The notes beneath the pieces were generated by a model that searched no databases, was not told the DNA's origin, and saw only the letters and a list, made by a program, of their open reading frames with translations. A stretch of 64,000 nucleotides of DNA from Micavibrio sp. UBA1850 (GTDB lineage Bacteria > Pseudomonadota > Alphaproteobacteria > Micavibrionales > Micavibrionaceae), in the NCBI GenBank assembly GCA_002338525.1, contig DDIM01000001.1, forward strand, positions 31,584 through 95,583, given 5' to 3'. Shown here in pieces: positions 45,239 through 54,793 of the stretch. The position numbers and the translations under genes are program-made. The first letter of the stretch is position 1; each line of letters begins with the position of its first letter.

Positions 45239-46192
45239 ATGACATCGAATATTAGAAAGCATCTAAAACAGTTTGTTTTAATTTTTGCACTTTTGTTAAG
45301 TGTTACATCTATTTATTCGACACAAGCACACGCTCAGGCACCTCTCGTATCTAGTACATGCGACCCTCAAATTCTTGAAAGACAAAAAACCCGTGCCGAG
45401 CTTGTCACACAAAGAAACACCCAAATCGCACAATCAATTATTACAAAACCCGATGCCTCGGCCAACATGGTCTGCTTGGGTGAGCAATTTATTGCGGCAG
45501 CCGGTGCAATTGGTAAAATATTTTCGGATAACGCTGCTTTTGCAGGAAGCTGCCCTGGTGGTTCAATGACCGAAGAAACCCTTTCTTCAATTGCAAACAC
45601 TATGTTGCTTGTGGTTGATGCGGGATACGCACTTGGAGGGGGTACACTTAATATTAACTACGACACAGTGCAAAGAATGCTTATTGCAGGCGCCGCTAAC
45701 GCAATCGGTGGGCAGGTTGCTGCTATCGTAGCGGGTTGGATACCTGGCGGAAGCTGTATCACGCAAATCGCAGAATCTGTAATTGGCGCTGCGATCGATA
45801 CTGTTTTTGGAGGCGATGTTTGCGACCTTATGAATCAGGTATGGGAAGGTGTGGCCCTTGGTAATGCGAGACCTGAGTGGTTTAAAACAATTCGTGAGCT
45901 TCAAGATTCAAGTAACGACCCTCGTCAAACAGCAGGAGGTGGCGGAACACCGCTACCGTTTGCTCACACACTTGCAACAGTTTTATTTGCTGAAGTTGCA
46001 GATCTTGATGCACAAGACCTCATTAGCAACGGCGCGTTTGCCAGCGCAGACATGAACCTCAACGCGTGGGGCCCCTACAGCACAACAGGAACATGTACAG
46101 CCCTTCCAATGTTTGGACCGTTCATATCTTGTAACCCTGGCTGTAAAGTTTCAGGCTCATATCCAACATGGAGCTGTGTACCTGGACCATGA
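45239..46192 (+). CDS. exported cysteine-containing protein, unknown function
   Basis: A 317-residue protein from ATG 45239 (AAGGGAAACAAA upstream) with a signal peptide (1-32, ending AHA). The mature part has nine Cys, a Gly/Ala-rich region with two mildly hydrophobic stretches (VDAGYALGGGTLNINYD; IGGQVAAIVAGWIPGGSC), and a tail CNPGCKVSGSYPTWSC. No family recognised. The pattern resembles some conjugation- or pilus-associated exported proteins only loosely. It has a strong promoter of its own and precedes waaA by 19 bp, so some waaA transcription may come from it. Confidence 0.75.
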   Translation: MTSNIRKHLKQFVLIFALLLSVTSIYSTQAHAQAPLVSSTCDPQILERQKTRAELVTQRNTQIAQSIITKPDASANMVCLGEQFIAAAGAIGKIFSDNAAFAGSCPGGSMTEETLSSIANTMLLVVDAGYALGGGTLNINYDTVQRMLIAGAANAIGGQVAAIVAGWIPGGSCITQIAESVIGAAIDTVFGGDVCDLMNQVWEGVALGNARPEWFKTIRELQDSSNDPRQTAGGGGTPLPFAHTLATVLFAEVADLDAQDLISNGAFASADMNLNAWGPYSTTGTCTALPMFGPFISCNPGCKVSGSYPTWSCVPGP

Positions 46193-46211
46193 TTTCATTT
46201 ATAGATGTACT

Positions 46212-47504
46212 ATGATTGAGACAGTTTATAAAAAAATCTCAAAGTGGAGCGCTCCGGCGCTCCGTTTTTCTTTGAAGAAGCGTATAAAGGCTGGAAAAGA
46301 AGACGCGGATCGCATTAATGAGCGCTACGGCCGTGCCTCTGCGCCTCGCCCCGAAGGTTTCCTTATTTGGATACATGCGGCCAGTGTTGGAGAATCTCAA
46401 GCCGCACTGATATTAATCAACGAGCTTAATTCTCGCTTCAATCAGCAATGCTCATTTCTCATTACAACAGGAACACGCACATCTGCTGAATTAATGGCAC
46501 AACGACTTCCCCAAAACGCACTGCATCAGTACGCCCCATGGGATCACCCAGAGTGGGTTAAAGCGTTTATGGATCATTGGCAGCCCCACGTTGCCTTCTG
46601 GATGGAATCAGAGCTATGGCCCAATATGCTAAGCGCGATAAAAAAGCGTCATATACCATGCGCACTTATTAACGCCCGCATGTCAAAAACATCATTTCGT
46701 AATTGGTCACGTATCAAAAAAGCAGCGTCAAAGATGCTCATGACTTTTGATACTATTTTATGTCAGACATCTCAGCATCAAGAGTATTTCAGATCCCTTG
46801 GCGGTCATAACATAATCGTAACGGATAATTTAAAATATAGCGCCTCCCCGCTTCCCTATGATCCTAAAAAACATTCAAAACTAGTATCTGAAATAAAAAA
46901 GCGACCGGTCTGGGTTTTTGCCAGCACGCATAAAGGCGAAGAGACCCTTGCATGTAAAGTACATAAAACCCTTAAACAGCATCACCCTAAACTTCTAACA
47001 ATTATTGTACCGCGGCACCCAGAACGCAGAGACGAAATACTACATTCCTGCGCGCCATATGAACTTAAAATACAACAGCGCACACAAAACCTTTCAATTG
47101 CAAAAGATACAGACATCTATCTTGCCGATACATTAGGCGAGCTGGGTTTATTTTATGCGGCATCGGATATTGCCGTGATCGGGCGCTCATTTAGTAATGA
47201 TGGCGGCGGCGGTCACAACCCTATCGAAGCAGCCCTTCTCGATTGCGCCGTTCTGACAGGCCCCAATCACCAATATCAGCAAGATTTGTTCGACATGATG
47301 CAAAATGACGATGCCGTCATCATCGCAAAAGATGAAGATGACCTCCTCACGAATATCGATGCTCTAATTAGTAACAAGCTAATGCGTAATAAGATGGTTA
47401 AAAACGCAAAGCATTTTGCTCAAAGCAAAGCAAATGTGATTAATCATGTCATTGACGAGTTAGAGCCTCTTTTCTTAAAGATCAATATGCCTTATATAGG
47501 GTAG
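46212..47504 (+). CDS. waaA: 3-deoxy-D-manno-octulosonic-acid (Kdo) transferase
   Basis: Inner-membrane glycosyltransferase (GT30) that adds Kdo to lipid IVA in LPS synthesis. 430 residues from ATG 46212; the frame could extend back into the previous gene but that part does not fit the family. Signatures include IWIHAASVGESQAA near residue 50, the acceptor-domain FWMESELWPNML, and the donor-site FASTHKGEE...PRHPERRDE and GRSFSNDGGGGHNPIEAALL. It is followed with no gap by lpxK. Confidence 0.93.
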   Translation: MIETVYKKISKWSAPALRFSLKKRIKAGKEDADRINERYGRASAPRPEGFLIWIHAASVGESQAALILINELNSRFNQQCSFLITTGTRTSAELMAQRLPQNALHQYAPWDHPEWVKAFMDHWQPHVAFWMESELWPNMLSAIKKRHIPCALINARMSKTSFRNWSRIKKAASKMLMTFDTILCQTSQHQEYFRSLGGHNIIVTDNLKYSASPLPYDPKKHSKLVSEIKKRPVWVFASTHKGEETLACKVHKTLKQHHPKLLTIIVPRHPERRDEILHSCAPYELKIQQRTQNLSIAKDTDIYLADTLGELGLFYAASDIAVIGRSFSNDGGGGHNPIEAALLDCAVLTGPNHQYQQDLFDMMQNDDAVIIAKDEDDLLTNIDALISNKLMRNKMVKNAKHFAQSKANVINHVIDELEPLFLKINMPYIG

Positions 47505-48527
47505 ATGACTTCTAACACACCCCAGTTTTGGTACGCCCCGAAAAGCCGGATATCCCGCTTTCTCACAGCCATACTTCGCCCACTTGCGATGATATACAGT
47601 GCGGGTGACAAAATTAACCAATCCTTCGACGTCACAAACGCCGTTGATATACCCGTTATATGTGTTGGAAATTTAAATATAGGGGGCGCAGGAAAAACGC
47701 CCGTATGTATTACCCTGTCAAAGATACTCGTTGATGATGCAGGGTTTTTATCTCCCGTCTTCTTAACAAGAGGCTATGGCGGTAACATTTTAGGGCCAGA
47801 ATTTGTAGACACATCAAACAATGCCGCCATATGGGGTGATGAACCATTATTACTAAACAAGCACGCCAGAACCGTTGTCTCACGAAACAGATATCAAGGC
47901 GCAAAGCTTGCGAGCCAAACCGGCGCTGATATCGTCATAATGGACGACGGCCTGCAAAATAAAACACTCGAAAAAACAATTACTCTTGTCGTTGTTGACG
48001 GGACATATGGATTTGGAAACCAGCAAACAATCCCAGCAGGCCCCCTGCGCCGTCCTTTAGAACAAGGATTAAACGCAGCAGATGCCTTCATAATTATGGG
48101 CGAGGACAATTACGGTATCAAAGGGCTTATTCCCAAAGACAAACCTGTATTTTCCGCTAAAACAAAAGTTAAAGCGGGCTGGAAAGTCGACAAAAAGAAA
48201 AAATATGTGTCATTTTGCGGCATCGCCCACCCTGCAAAGTTTGAGGCCTCGCTCAAAGATAGAGGCCTCGACATTGAAAAGTCACTCTCCTTTCCCGATC
48301 ATCATGTTTTCACAGACACAGACATGGAAAAGCTGAGCAGTATTTCTGAAAAACTTGACGCCCAGCTCATCACAACAGAAAAAGATTACGTAAGACTTCC
48401 TGACAGCACGTTTAAATCAAACGTCATGACGCTTCCGGTTGAAGCGTATTTTACAGCTAAAGAGAAAAAAGCATTATGTACTTTCATACAAAAAAATATC
48501 AACGATAAGTTGCTAAAGGGGGCATAA
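47505..48527 (+). CDS. lpxK: tetraacyldisaccharide 4'-kinase
   Basis: Phosphorylates the 4' position of the lipid A precursor to give lipid IVA. It has 340 residues, with Walker A NIGGAGKTPV near residue 62 and the family motif VIMDDGLQNKTL; an N-terminal hydrophobic segment would hold it at the membrane. The start codon directly abuts the waaA stop, and its stop overlaps the next start by one base (TAATG), indicating an operon. Confidence 0.93.
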   Translation: MTSNTPQFWYAPKSRISRFLTAILRPLAMIYSAGDKINQSFDVTNAVDIPVICVGNLNIGGAGKTPVCITLSKILVDDAGFLSPVFLTRGYGGNILGPEFVDTSNNAAIWGDEPLLLNKHARTVVSRNRYQGAKLASQTGADIVIMDDGLQNKTLEKTITLVVVDGTYGFGNQQTIPAGPLRRPLEQGLNAADAFIIMGEDNYGIKGLIPKDKPVFSAKTKVKAGWKVDKKKKYVSFCGIAHPAKFEASLKDRGLDIEKSLSFPDHHVFTDTDMEKLSSISEKLDAQLITTEKDYVRLPDSTFKSNVMTLPVEAYFTAKEKKALCTFIQKNINDKLLKGA

Positions 48528-49396
48528 TGAAAAAAATTCGCTATGCCTTTGAGGGTCTGTTTTTTGGCCTTATGCTTTTCATTTTCTCGGCACTGAGCGC
48601 TCGAAAAGCATCACAATTAGGCGGCTGGATTGGCAAAACGCTGGGGCCTCGCCTCGCTGCGTCTAGAAAAGCCTATAGACACCTCAATCATGCTCTCCCC
48701 AACTTGCCCAAGGATCAACAAGACGCCATTATTGCTGGCATGTGGGAAAACCTGGGTAAGGTTATGGCAGAATACCCTCACCTCGACTATATAGGGCGCA
48801 ATAACGTTGAAATTATCGGCTTGGATAAACTGAAAGCCCTTAGAGATGATGGAAAAGCCGCCATTATGTTTGGTTCGCATATAGGCAACTGGGAAATCGC
48901 CTCTCCTGCATTTTACACCCAAAACCTGTATGTAGATCTGGTTTATCGCGCGCCCAATAACCCATGGGCCGATAAAATGCTTGATCGTATGCGCAGTATA
49001 AAGGGCCGATTTAAAACATATCCAAAATCAACAGCCGGTACACGAAACCTGGTCAAGGCATTGAAAGACAATCGTCACATTGGAATTTTGATTGATCAGA
49101 AATATAACGAAGGTCTTCCCGCAGATTTTTTTGGAACACCAGCTATGACAAGCCCGGCCTTCGTTCAATTGGCACAAAAATTCAACTGCCCACTTGTTCC
49201 CATTGATATAAAAAGAATAGGCCTCAATAATTTCACGATTACTGTGAATGATGAAATTCCTGTATTTACACAAAATGGCACTAAACGACCTGTCGAAGAT
49301 GTTATTGCACAAGCGCATAAACATCTAGAATCTTTAATTGAGAAAAACCCTTCACAATGGCTATGGTTACATAGACGTTGGGGTAAAAACGTCTAA
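48527..49396 (+). CDS. lipid A late acyltransferase (LpxL/HtrB family)
   Basis: A 289-residue LPLAT-family acyltransferase that would add a secondary acyl chain to Kdo-lipid A. One N-terminal membrane helix (about 8-25) precedes the catalytic HxxxxE motif in GSHIGNWEIA (near residue 120), and LVYRAPNNPWADKML and IGILIDQKYNEG are further family blocks. Which chain it adds is unknown. It completes the waaA-lpxK cluster. Confidence 0.88.
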   Translation: MKKIRYAFEGLFFGLMLFIFSALSARKASQLGGWIGKTLGPRLAASRKAYRHLNHALPNLPKDQQDAIIAGMWENLGKVMAEYPHLDYIGRNNVEIIGLDKLKALRDDGKAAIMFGSHIGNWEIASPAFYTQNLYVDLVYRAPNNPWADKMLDRMRSIKGRFKTYPKSTAGTRNLVKALKDNRHIGILIDQKYNEGLPADFFGTPAMTSPAFVQLAQKFNCPLVPIDIKRIGLNNFTITVNDEIPVFTQNGTKRPVEDVIAQAHKHLESLIEKNPSQWLWLHRRWGKNV

Positions 49397-49442
49397 TATA
49401 ATCTCTTGTCTTTATCCATTAAATTCAGCTATAAGGAACCCC

Positions 49443-50825
49443 ATGAGCAATACACAAATAAAAGAAAATAGCCCTATTTGGACCCCTGACAGCTGGAGAG
49501 AAAAACCTGCACTCCAACTCCCTCAGTATCCAGATAAAGATGCCCTTGCAAACGCAGAAGCAACACTCAGAAAAATGCCACCATTGGTATTTGCCGGAGA
49601 GGCACGACAACTCAAACAACAACTAGCCGACGTAGCAGAAGGTAAAGCCTTTATTCTACAAGGCGGTGACTGCGCAGAAAGCTTTGCTGAGTTTTCGGCC
49701 TCTAAGATAAAAAACACATTTAAGATCCTTCTTCAAATGTCTGTAATCATGACATTTTCCGGAAAGATGCCTGTCGTTAAGATGGGCCGTATGGCAGGGC
49801 AGTTTGCCAAGCCGCGCTCAAGCGACACAGAGACAATTGATGGCGTTGAATTGCCAAGCTACCGTGGTGATATCATCAATAATCTAGACTTCACGTCTGA
49901 GGCACGCATTCCAAACCCTGAGCGTATGGTACAAGCTTACAATCAGGCCTCATCTACACTAAATTTATTAAGAGCGTTTGCACAAGGTGGTTTTGCCGAC
50001 CTTCACAAGATTCACAAATGGACGCTCGATTTTGTAGAGGAAAGCCCCCTTACAAAACGTTACGAGACACTCGCCAACGATATTGATAATGCGCTCAGTT
50101 TCATGGAAACAATAGGATTGTCGGGTGAAAACGCACCTGCGTCTATTTCACAAACAGACTTTTATACATGCCACGAGGCCCTACTCCTTCCTTATGAAGA
50201 GGCCCTCACGCGCGTTGACAGCCTTACAGGCGACTATTACGACACATCGGCTCATTTCCTATGGATTGGCGCAAGAACACACCAAGAAGAGAATGCGCAA
50301 ATCGAATTTGTTCGCGGAATTAACAATCCGCTGGGCATGAAATGCTCACCTGATATGGATCCAGATCAGCTCATTCGCTTGATAGACATTTTAAACCCTC
50401 AAAATGAAGCCGGTCGCCTTACACTCATATCCAGAATGGGTGCAGGGAATGTTGAAAAAGGCCTGACACCTCTTCTTCGAAAAGTAAAGGAAGAAGGTCG
50501 CAAAGTGGCTTGGGTTTGTGATCCAATGCACGGCAACATTGAAAAATCTTCAAGTGGTTATAAAACACGTCGCTTTGAAAACATCCGTGGCGAAGTCACA
50601 GAGTTTTTCCAAGTCCATAAGGCCGAAGGTACTCATGCAGGCGGCGTCCATGTCGAAATGACAGGGCAAAACGTGACAGAATGCACCGGTGGCGTCCATA
50701 AAATTTCTGATGAAGACTTGTCTGCGCGCTACCACACGCATTGTGATCCTCGCCTCAATGCCAACCAATCATTAGAGTTGTCATTTATGATTGCCGATCT
50801 GCTCAAAGACAATAAAACTGCATAA
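49443..50825 (+). CDS. 3-deoxy-7-phosphoheptulonate synthase, class II
   Basis: First enzyme of the shikimate pathway, joining phosphoenolpyruvate and erythrose 4-phosphate. It has 460 residues from ATG 49443 (AAGGAACCCC upstream). Class II markers are FILQGGDCAESFAEF, PVVKMGRMAGQFAKPRSSD, WVCDPMHGN and GGVHVEMTGQNVTECTGG. Class II enzymes are found in alphaproteobacteria, actinobacteria and plants. It follows the LPS genes by 46 bp; the shikimate pathway has no direct link to LPS, so the shared position may only be chance. Confidence 0.95.
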   Translation: MSNTQIKENSPIWTPDSWREKPALQLPQYPDKDALANAEATLRKMPPLVFAGEARQLKQQLADVAEGKAFILQGGDCAESFAEFSASKIKNTFKILLQMSVIMTFSGKMPVVKMGRMAGQFAKPRSSDTETIDGVELPSYRGDIINNLDFTSEARIPNPERMVQAYNQASSTLNLLRAFAQGGFADLHKIHKWTLDFVEESPLTKRYETLANDIDNALSFMETIGLSGENAPASISQTDFYTCHEALLLPYEEALTRVDSLTGDYYDTSAHFLWIGARTHQEENAQIEFVRGINNPLGMKCSPDMDPDQLIRLIDILNPQNEAGRLTLISRMGAGNVEKGLTPLLRKVKEEGRKVAWVCDPMHGNIEKSSSGYKTRRFENIRGEVTEFFQVHKAEGTHAGGVHVEMTGQNVTECTGGVHKISDEDLSARYHTHCDPRLNANQSLELSFMIADLLKDNKTA

Positions 50826-50844
50826 TTTATAATAAGATAGCGAT

Positions 50845-52488
50845 ATGAACATTATTGAAAAAATAAACGAGAAGTTTCCCTCTGACCTCACTGTAGAGGA
50901 TATCGAAGACAAATACCCTCCTCGCCCAGAAGGTCAAATTGTCACACGAATAGCCCCAAGCCCAACAGGCATGATGCACATTGGTAGTGTATACGCGGCA
51001 CTGATTTCAGAGCGCGTCGCACACATGCAAGACGGGGTTTTCATACTGCGTATTGAAGATACAGACACGAAACGCGAAGTAGAGGGCGCAACAGACATTA
51101 TTATTAATGGCCTTAAAAACTTTGGTATAGAGGCTGACGAAGGCGCAATATCTCGCACGGAAGAAACAGGCGATTACGGGCCGTATACACAAAGCCAACG
51201 TAGAGACATTTACATTGCCTATATCAAAAAACTTATCGAGCAAGGCGATGCTTACCCATGCTTTTGTACCCCAGAAGAAATAGACGACATCCGTGAAAAG
51301 CAAACAAAGCAAGGGATGCGCACTGGTTATTACGGTGATTGGGCAAAATACAGAAACGCCCCTAAAGAAATCATTCAAGAGAATATCGATAACGACAAAC
51401 CATTCGTGATCCGTTTAAAATCAAGCGGCAAGCATTTCAACAAACGTATGTTTGAAGATGTATTGAAAGGCAAACGTAACCTTCCTGAAAATGACAGCGA
51501 TGTCGTCATTATGAAGGCAACTGGCCTTCCCACTTATCACTTTGCACATGCCGTTGACGACCACCTTATGGGCACGACCCACGTAATTCGTGGTGATGAA
51601 TGGCTTTCATCTCTTCCGCTGCATGTTCAATTATTCGAAACATTAGGATGGACACCACCGCATTTTGCACATATTTCGCCTATCGAGATCATGGATGATG
51701 GCAATAGACGCAAACTCTCAAAACGTAAAGACCCTGAGGCAAGCGTCACATTCTACGAAGAAAAAGGCTACGCCAAAGAAGCGGTCATCGAATATCTAAT
51801 GAACTTGGCAAACTCTACGTTTGAGGCCTTCCGCGTCGAAAACCCAGACAAAAGCGTATGGGAGTTCCCATTCGATTTACAAAAGATGGGCCGTAGCGGC
51901 GCCCTCCTCGACCTCGTAAAGCTAGACAGTATGAGCCGCGACTACATCGGCCGTCTTAGTGCTGAGGAAGTCTATGCACAGCTAGCGGATTGGGCCTCTT
52001 TGATGGATCGCGATTTATACGAACGCATGCAGGCGAACAAAGAGTATTTTATCAATATCTTTAAAATAGAGCGTGAAAACGTCGAACGTGTCCGCAAGGA
52101 TTTTGTAAACTGGTCAACAATATGGGGTGAGATTGATTACTTTTTTGATGACGTCTTTCCCCCTATTGATGGGTATGTTGAAAAAGAAACAGAACTAAGC
52201 AGTGACGTCGTAAAAGGCTTTATCTCTGACTTTATCGAAAGCTACGATGACACAGCTGACAATGAGACATGGTTTGCCACTATGAAGGACCTTGCCATTA
52301 CACATAAATTTGCCAAAAATGGTAAGCTCTATAAAAAAGAGCCTGAAAACTATAATGGTACAATTGCAGATGCAGCCAAAATACTGCGCGTCGCATTAAC
52401 GGGAAAGGCGCAAACGCCAGATCTTTATTCTATGATGCAAACTATGGGTAAAGAGCGCGTAGTAGAGCGTCTGAAGCTAAGCCTATAA
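50845..52488 (+). CDS. gltX: glutamate--tRNA ligase of Firmicutes-like long type
   Basis: Class I synthetase charging tRNA with glutamate, 547 residues. It carries an N-terminal extension of about 35 residues before IAPSPTGMMHIGS (36-48, the HIGH site), FILRIEDTDTKREVEGA (about 69-85) and a KLSKR signature near 290. Usual proteobacterial GluRS is about 470 residues and lacks this extension; the start and the YPPRPEG-I-VTRIAPSPTG pattern recall the form found in clostridia. The C-terminal domain (about 370-547) is also longer. It follows the DAHP synthase by 19 bp. Confidence 0.92.
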   Translation: MNIIEKINEKFPSDLTVEDIEDKYPPRPEGQIVTRIAPSPTGMMHIGSVYAALISERVAHMQDGVFILRIEDTDTKREVEGATDIIINGLKNFGIEADEGAISRTEETGDYGPYTQSQRRDIYIAYIKKLIEQGDAYPCFCTPEEIDDIREKQTKQGMRTGYYGDWAKYRNAPKEIIQENIDNDKPFVIRLKSSGKHFNKRMFEDVLKGKRNLPENDSDVVIMKATGLPTYHFAHAVDDHLMGTTHVIRGDEWLSSLPLHVQLFETLGWTPPHFAHISPIEIMDDGNRRKLSKRKDPEASVTFYEEKGYAKEAVIEYLMNLANSTFEAFRVENPDKSVWEFPFDLQKMGRSGALLDLVKLDSMSRDYIGRLSAEEVYAQLADWASLMDRDLYERMQANKEYFINIFKIERENVERVRKDFVNWSTIWGEIDYFFDDVFPPIDGYVEKETELSSDVVKGFISDFIESYDDTADNETWFATMKDLAITHKFAKNGKLYKKEPENYNGTIADAAKILRVALTGKAQTPDLYSMMQTMGKERVVERLKLSL

Positions 52489-52501
52489 GAAAGTAATAAG
52501 C

Positions 52502-52732
52502 TTAGTGAGAAATACGTGTGCGGAGAAACTTTTCTAAACGTGCAACGTCGTGATTATCCGCCTTTGGGAAAAGAAGATTTAAAGTGTTTTTAAAGGATGA
52601 TCTTTGATTATGGAAGAGCTGGTCGCAGATGACAATCTGACGGTTTGGATCTAAAGATTGAAAGGCATTTACAATATCAAAACTGTTGTCGTGAAATTGA
52701 TGATCTGTCTTTTGTTCTCTAAATAGGTGCAT
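52502..52732 (-). CDS. small protein of unknown function
   Basis: A 76-residue protein from ATG 52732, preceded by GGAGAAAAAA; further in-frame ATG codons upstream lack such a site. The composition is mixed with several His, Phe and Arg (HLFREQKTDHQFHD at the start, RLEKFLRTRISH at the end). No motif or membrane helix recognised. A near-consensus promoter lies 35 bp upstream, and a TATACAT/ATGTATA dyad just beyond it, which supports a real, regulated gene. It is convergent with gltX. Confidence 0.6.
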   Translation of the reverse strand: MHLFREQKTDHQFHDNSFDIVNAFQSLDPNRQIVICDQLFHNQRSSFKNTLNLLFPKADNHDVARLEKFLRTRISH

Positions 52733-52766
52733 TTTTTTCTCCATACGTATTATCACGTTGACGATT

Positions 52767-52795
52767 AATATATAGGGCAAAATTAATTTTGTCAA
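52767..52795 (-). promoter_or_regulatory. strong sigma-70 promoter for the 76-residue protein
   Basis: Read leftwards, TTGACA (52795-52790) and TATATT (52772-52767) with a 17-base spacer, close to consensus. Confidence 0.75.
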
Positions 52796-52806
52796 TGTAT
52801 TATGTA

Positions 52807-52831
52807 TATACATCATACTTTGGTATGTATA
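52807..52831. promoter_or_regulatory. TATACAT/ATGTATA dyad, possible operator
   Basis: TATACAT (52807-52813) and ATGTATA (52825-52831) form an inverted repeat with an 11-base spacer, between the leftward promoter and trmJ. A 14-mer overlapping it recurs at 2460-2473. Confidence 0.3.
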
Positions 52832-52874
52832 AAATACACATGACAAGACTAGCCTTTTGATTTAAAAACTATTT

Positions 52875-53612
52875 ATGAATAAACCAGTTATCATTCTCGT
52901 AAAACCGCAACTTGCAGAAAATATTGGCGCGACAGCGCGTGCAATGTTGAATTGTGGCCTTGCTGATCTTCGCCTCGTTGCTCCCAAACAAGAGTTCCCG
53001 CATGAGCGTGCCAACGCTATGTCGGTTGGTGCTTTCGATAAAATGCCGCCCGTGGAAGTGTTTGACAGCCTTGAAGGCGCCTGCCATGACATCACAACCG
53101 TTTATGCAACAACTGCGCGCAAACGTGACATGGTGAAACCCGTGATGCATGCCAGCTCCGCAATGGACGATTTGTTCAAGCGCGCACAAAGCGGTGAAAA
53201 AACAGCTATCCTCTTTGGTGGTGAGCGTGCAGGATTAGATAACAAAGACATCTCCTTTGCCGACATCCTCATTACAATCCCGCTAAACCCAGAGTTCTCA
53301 TCTTTAAATCTCGCGCAAGCGGTTCTTTTAGTATCTTACGAATGGTCAAAACATACATTCGATGCGCCTGACGAAGATATTAACTATAAAGATAGCATTC
53401 CGGCCTCGGGCGAAAAAACAGCAGAGCTTTACTCACGCCTAGAATCAGAGCTAGCCGCTCATAAGTTTTTCAGAACACCTGAAATGCGCCCCACCATGAT
53501 GAATAATATCCGCTCTATGTTTTCTCGTATGCAAATGACAGAGCAGGAAACAAAGACATTCCACGGCATCATCTCATGCCTGACGGGTAAAAAAGGCAAT
53601 ACATCTCAGTAA
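52875..53612 (+). CDS. trmJ: TrmJ-like tRNA/rRNA 2'-O-methyltransferase
   Basis: A SpoU-type SPOUT methyltransferase of 245 residues. NKPVIILVKPQLAENIGATA with ARAMLNCGLADLRLVAPK, ILFGGERAGLDNKDI and ITIPLNPEFSSLNLAQAVLL are the three family motifs; the last forms the SAM knot. TrmJ methylates the 2'-O of nucleotide 32 in tRNA. A C-terminal helical domain of about 75 residues fits TrmJ rather than the shorter TrmL. Single gene ending in a good terminator. Confidence 0.9.
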   Translation: MNKPVIILVKPQLAENIGATARAMLNCGLADLRLVAPKQEFPHERANAMSVGAFDKMPPVEVFDSLEGACHDITTVYATTARKRDMVKPVMHASSAMDDLFKRAQSGEKTAILFGGERAGLDNKDISFADILITIPLNPEFSSLNLAQAVLLVSYEWSKHTFDAPDEDINYKDSIPASGEKTAELYSRLESELAAHKFFRTPEMRPTMMNNIRSMFSRMQMTEQETKTFHGIISCLTGKKGNTSQ

Positions 53613-53655
53613 CTTACCTTTTCATTCTTTAATCAATTATACAGATAGAGCGCAT

Positions 53656-53686
53656 AAAAAAGCCCCATGAAATCATGAGGCTTTTT
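53656..53686. terminator. bidirectional terminator between trmJ and rpsD
   Basis: AAAAAAGCC and GGCTTTTT form the base of a hairpin with CATGA/TCATG in the middle; A- and T-runs flank it, so it works in both directions for convergent trmJ and rpsD. Confidence 0.85.
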
Positions 53687-53720
53687 GAAACTTTTATATA
53701 AAACTCTACGTGAATAAAGA

Positions 53721-54338
53721 TTAACGTGAGTAGAATTCTGTAACCAGCTGTGGTTCCATTTGAACTGGGTATGGAATGTCTTCCAAGGCCGGAGTTCTTA
53801 GGAATGTTGCTTTGAAGTTTTTCGCATCAACATCAAGGTACTCAGCGATGTCACGCTCCGGTGATTCAACAGCCAACAAAACCATTGGCATTTGACGTGA
53901 GCTTTCTTTTACAGAAATAACGTCACCTTCTTTAACTTGGTATGAAGGGATGTTCACACGCTTACCGTTCACAAGAACGTGTCCGTGGTTTACGAACTGA
54001 CGTGCAGCAAATACTGTAGGAACGAATTTTGCACGGTAAACAACAGCATCCAAACGACGCTCAAGCAAACCAACAAGGTTTTGACCTGTATCACCTTTAA
54101 GACGAACAGCTTCTTTGTAGTATCTGCGGAATTTCTTTTCGCCAATGTTACCGTAGTAACCTTTTAGCTTTTGTTTCGCAAACAACTGAATACCATAATC
54201 AGTAGGCTTGGCACGACGTGCTCCGTGCATACCAGGTGCTGTTTGACGAAGATTGTAAGGTGACTTTTGACGGCCCCATAGGTTAACCGCTAAACGACGG
54301 TCGATTTTGTGCTTTGCACTTATACGCTTTCCACTCAT
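53721..54338 (-). CDS. rpsD: 30S ribosomal protein S4
   Basis: Primary 16S rRNA-binding protein of the small subunit, 205 residues. KHKIDRRLAVNLWGRQKSPY opens the family pattern and an S4 RNA-binding domain follows (LERRLDAVVYRAKFVPTVFA; VNHGHVLVNGKRVNIPSYQV). AAGGAAGTAAATT precedes the ATG. In alphaproteobacteria S4 is often separate from the main ribosomal operons, as here. Confidence 0.97.
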   Translation of the reverse strand: MSGKRISAKHKIDRRLAVNLWGRQKSPYNLRQTAPGMHGARRAKPTDYGIQLFAKQKLKGYYGNIGEKKFRRYYKEAVRLKGDTGQNLVGLLERRLDAVVYRAKFVPTVFAARQFVNHGHVLVNGKRVNIPSYQVKEGDVISVKESSRQMPMVLLAVESPERDIAEYLDVDAKNFKATFLRTPALEDIPYPVQMEPQLVTEFYSR

Positions 54339-54505
54339 AATTTACTTCCTTTTTTTTATTACTGACCACTAGACCAAAATAGGTTTGAGACGCTTTATGA
54401 GCAAAGTCATCTCAACGGAATACAAACAATTTGTACTCTCTTTCATGGATGTATGAGGAGTTATAAGGATTCCGACACAAATGTCAAACATTTCGTATGA
54501 TATTC

Positions 54506-54528
54506 TTACCTGTAAAATATTCAGGTAA
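54506..54528. repeat. short perfect inverted repeat
   Basis: TTACCTG (54506-54512) and CAGGTAA (54522-54528) pair with a 9-base AT loop, between tRNA-Leu and rpsD. It has no T-tract, so it may be a processing site or weak terminator for the tRNA. Confidence 0.4.
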
Positions 54529-54558
54529 ATACGATGATAAAAGTGTTGCGAGAAAAAT

Positions 54559-54644
54559 GGTGCGGGTGGCGAGACTCGAACTCGCACTTCCAAAGGAAAC
54601 TGGATTTTGAATCCAGCGCGTCTACCAATTCCACCACACCCGCA
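54559..54644 (-). tRNA. tRNA-Leu(CAA)
   Basis: Read leftwards, GCGGGTG (from 54644) pairs with CACCCGC. The anticodon stem CTGGA/TCCAG has loop TTCAAAA with anticodon CAA. A long variable arm (TTTCCTTTGGAA) marks a class II tRNA. The CCA end is encoded at 54559-54561. Confidence 0.97.
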
Positions 54645-54793
54645 CATTTAAGAATAATGTTTGTAGACTGTTTTTTGTGGTCGAAAGTCGTTTTAGAAAA
54701 TTCTGCGGCCAATTGCAAGACAAACTTGTACAGAAAATATTGATTTAAGTAATTTATGTTTATTTTACCAAACAATCCTTTTATAAAGAACGC

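Noticed and set aside
54369..54647. frames through the tRNA-Leu gene
   Set aside because: They only read the tRNA in other frames.
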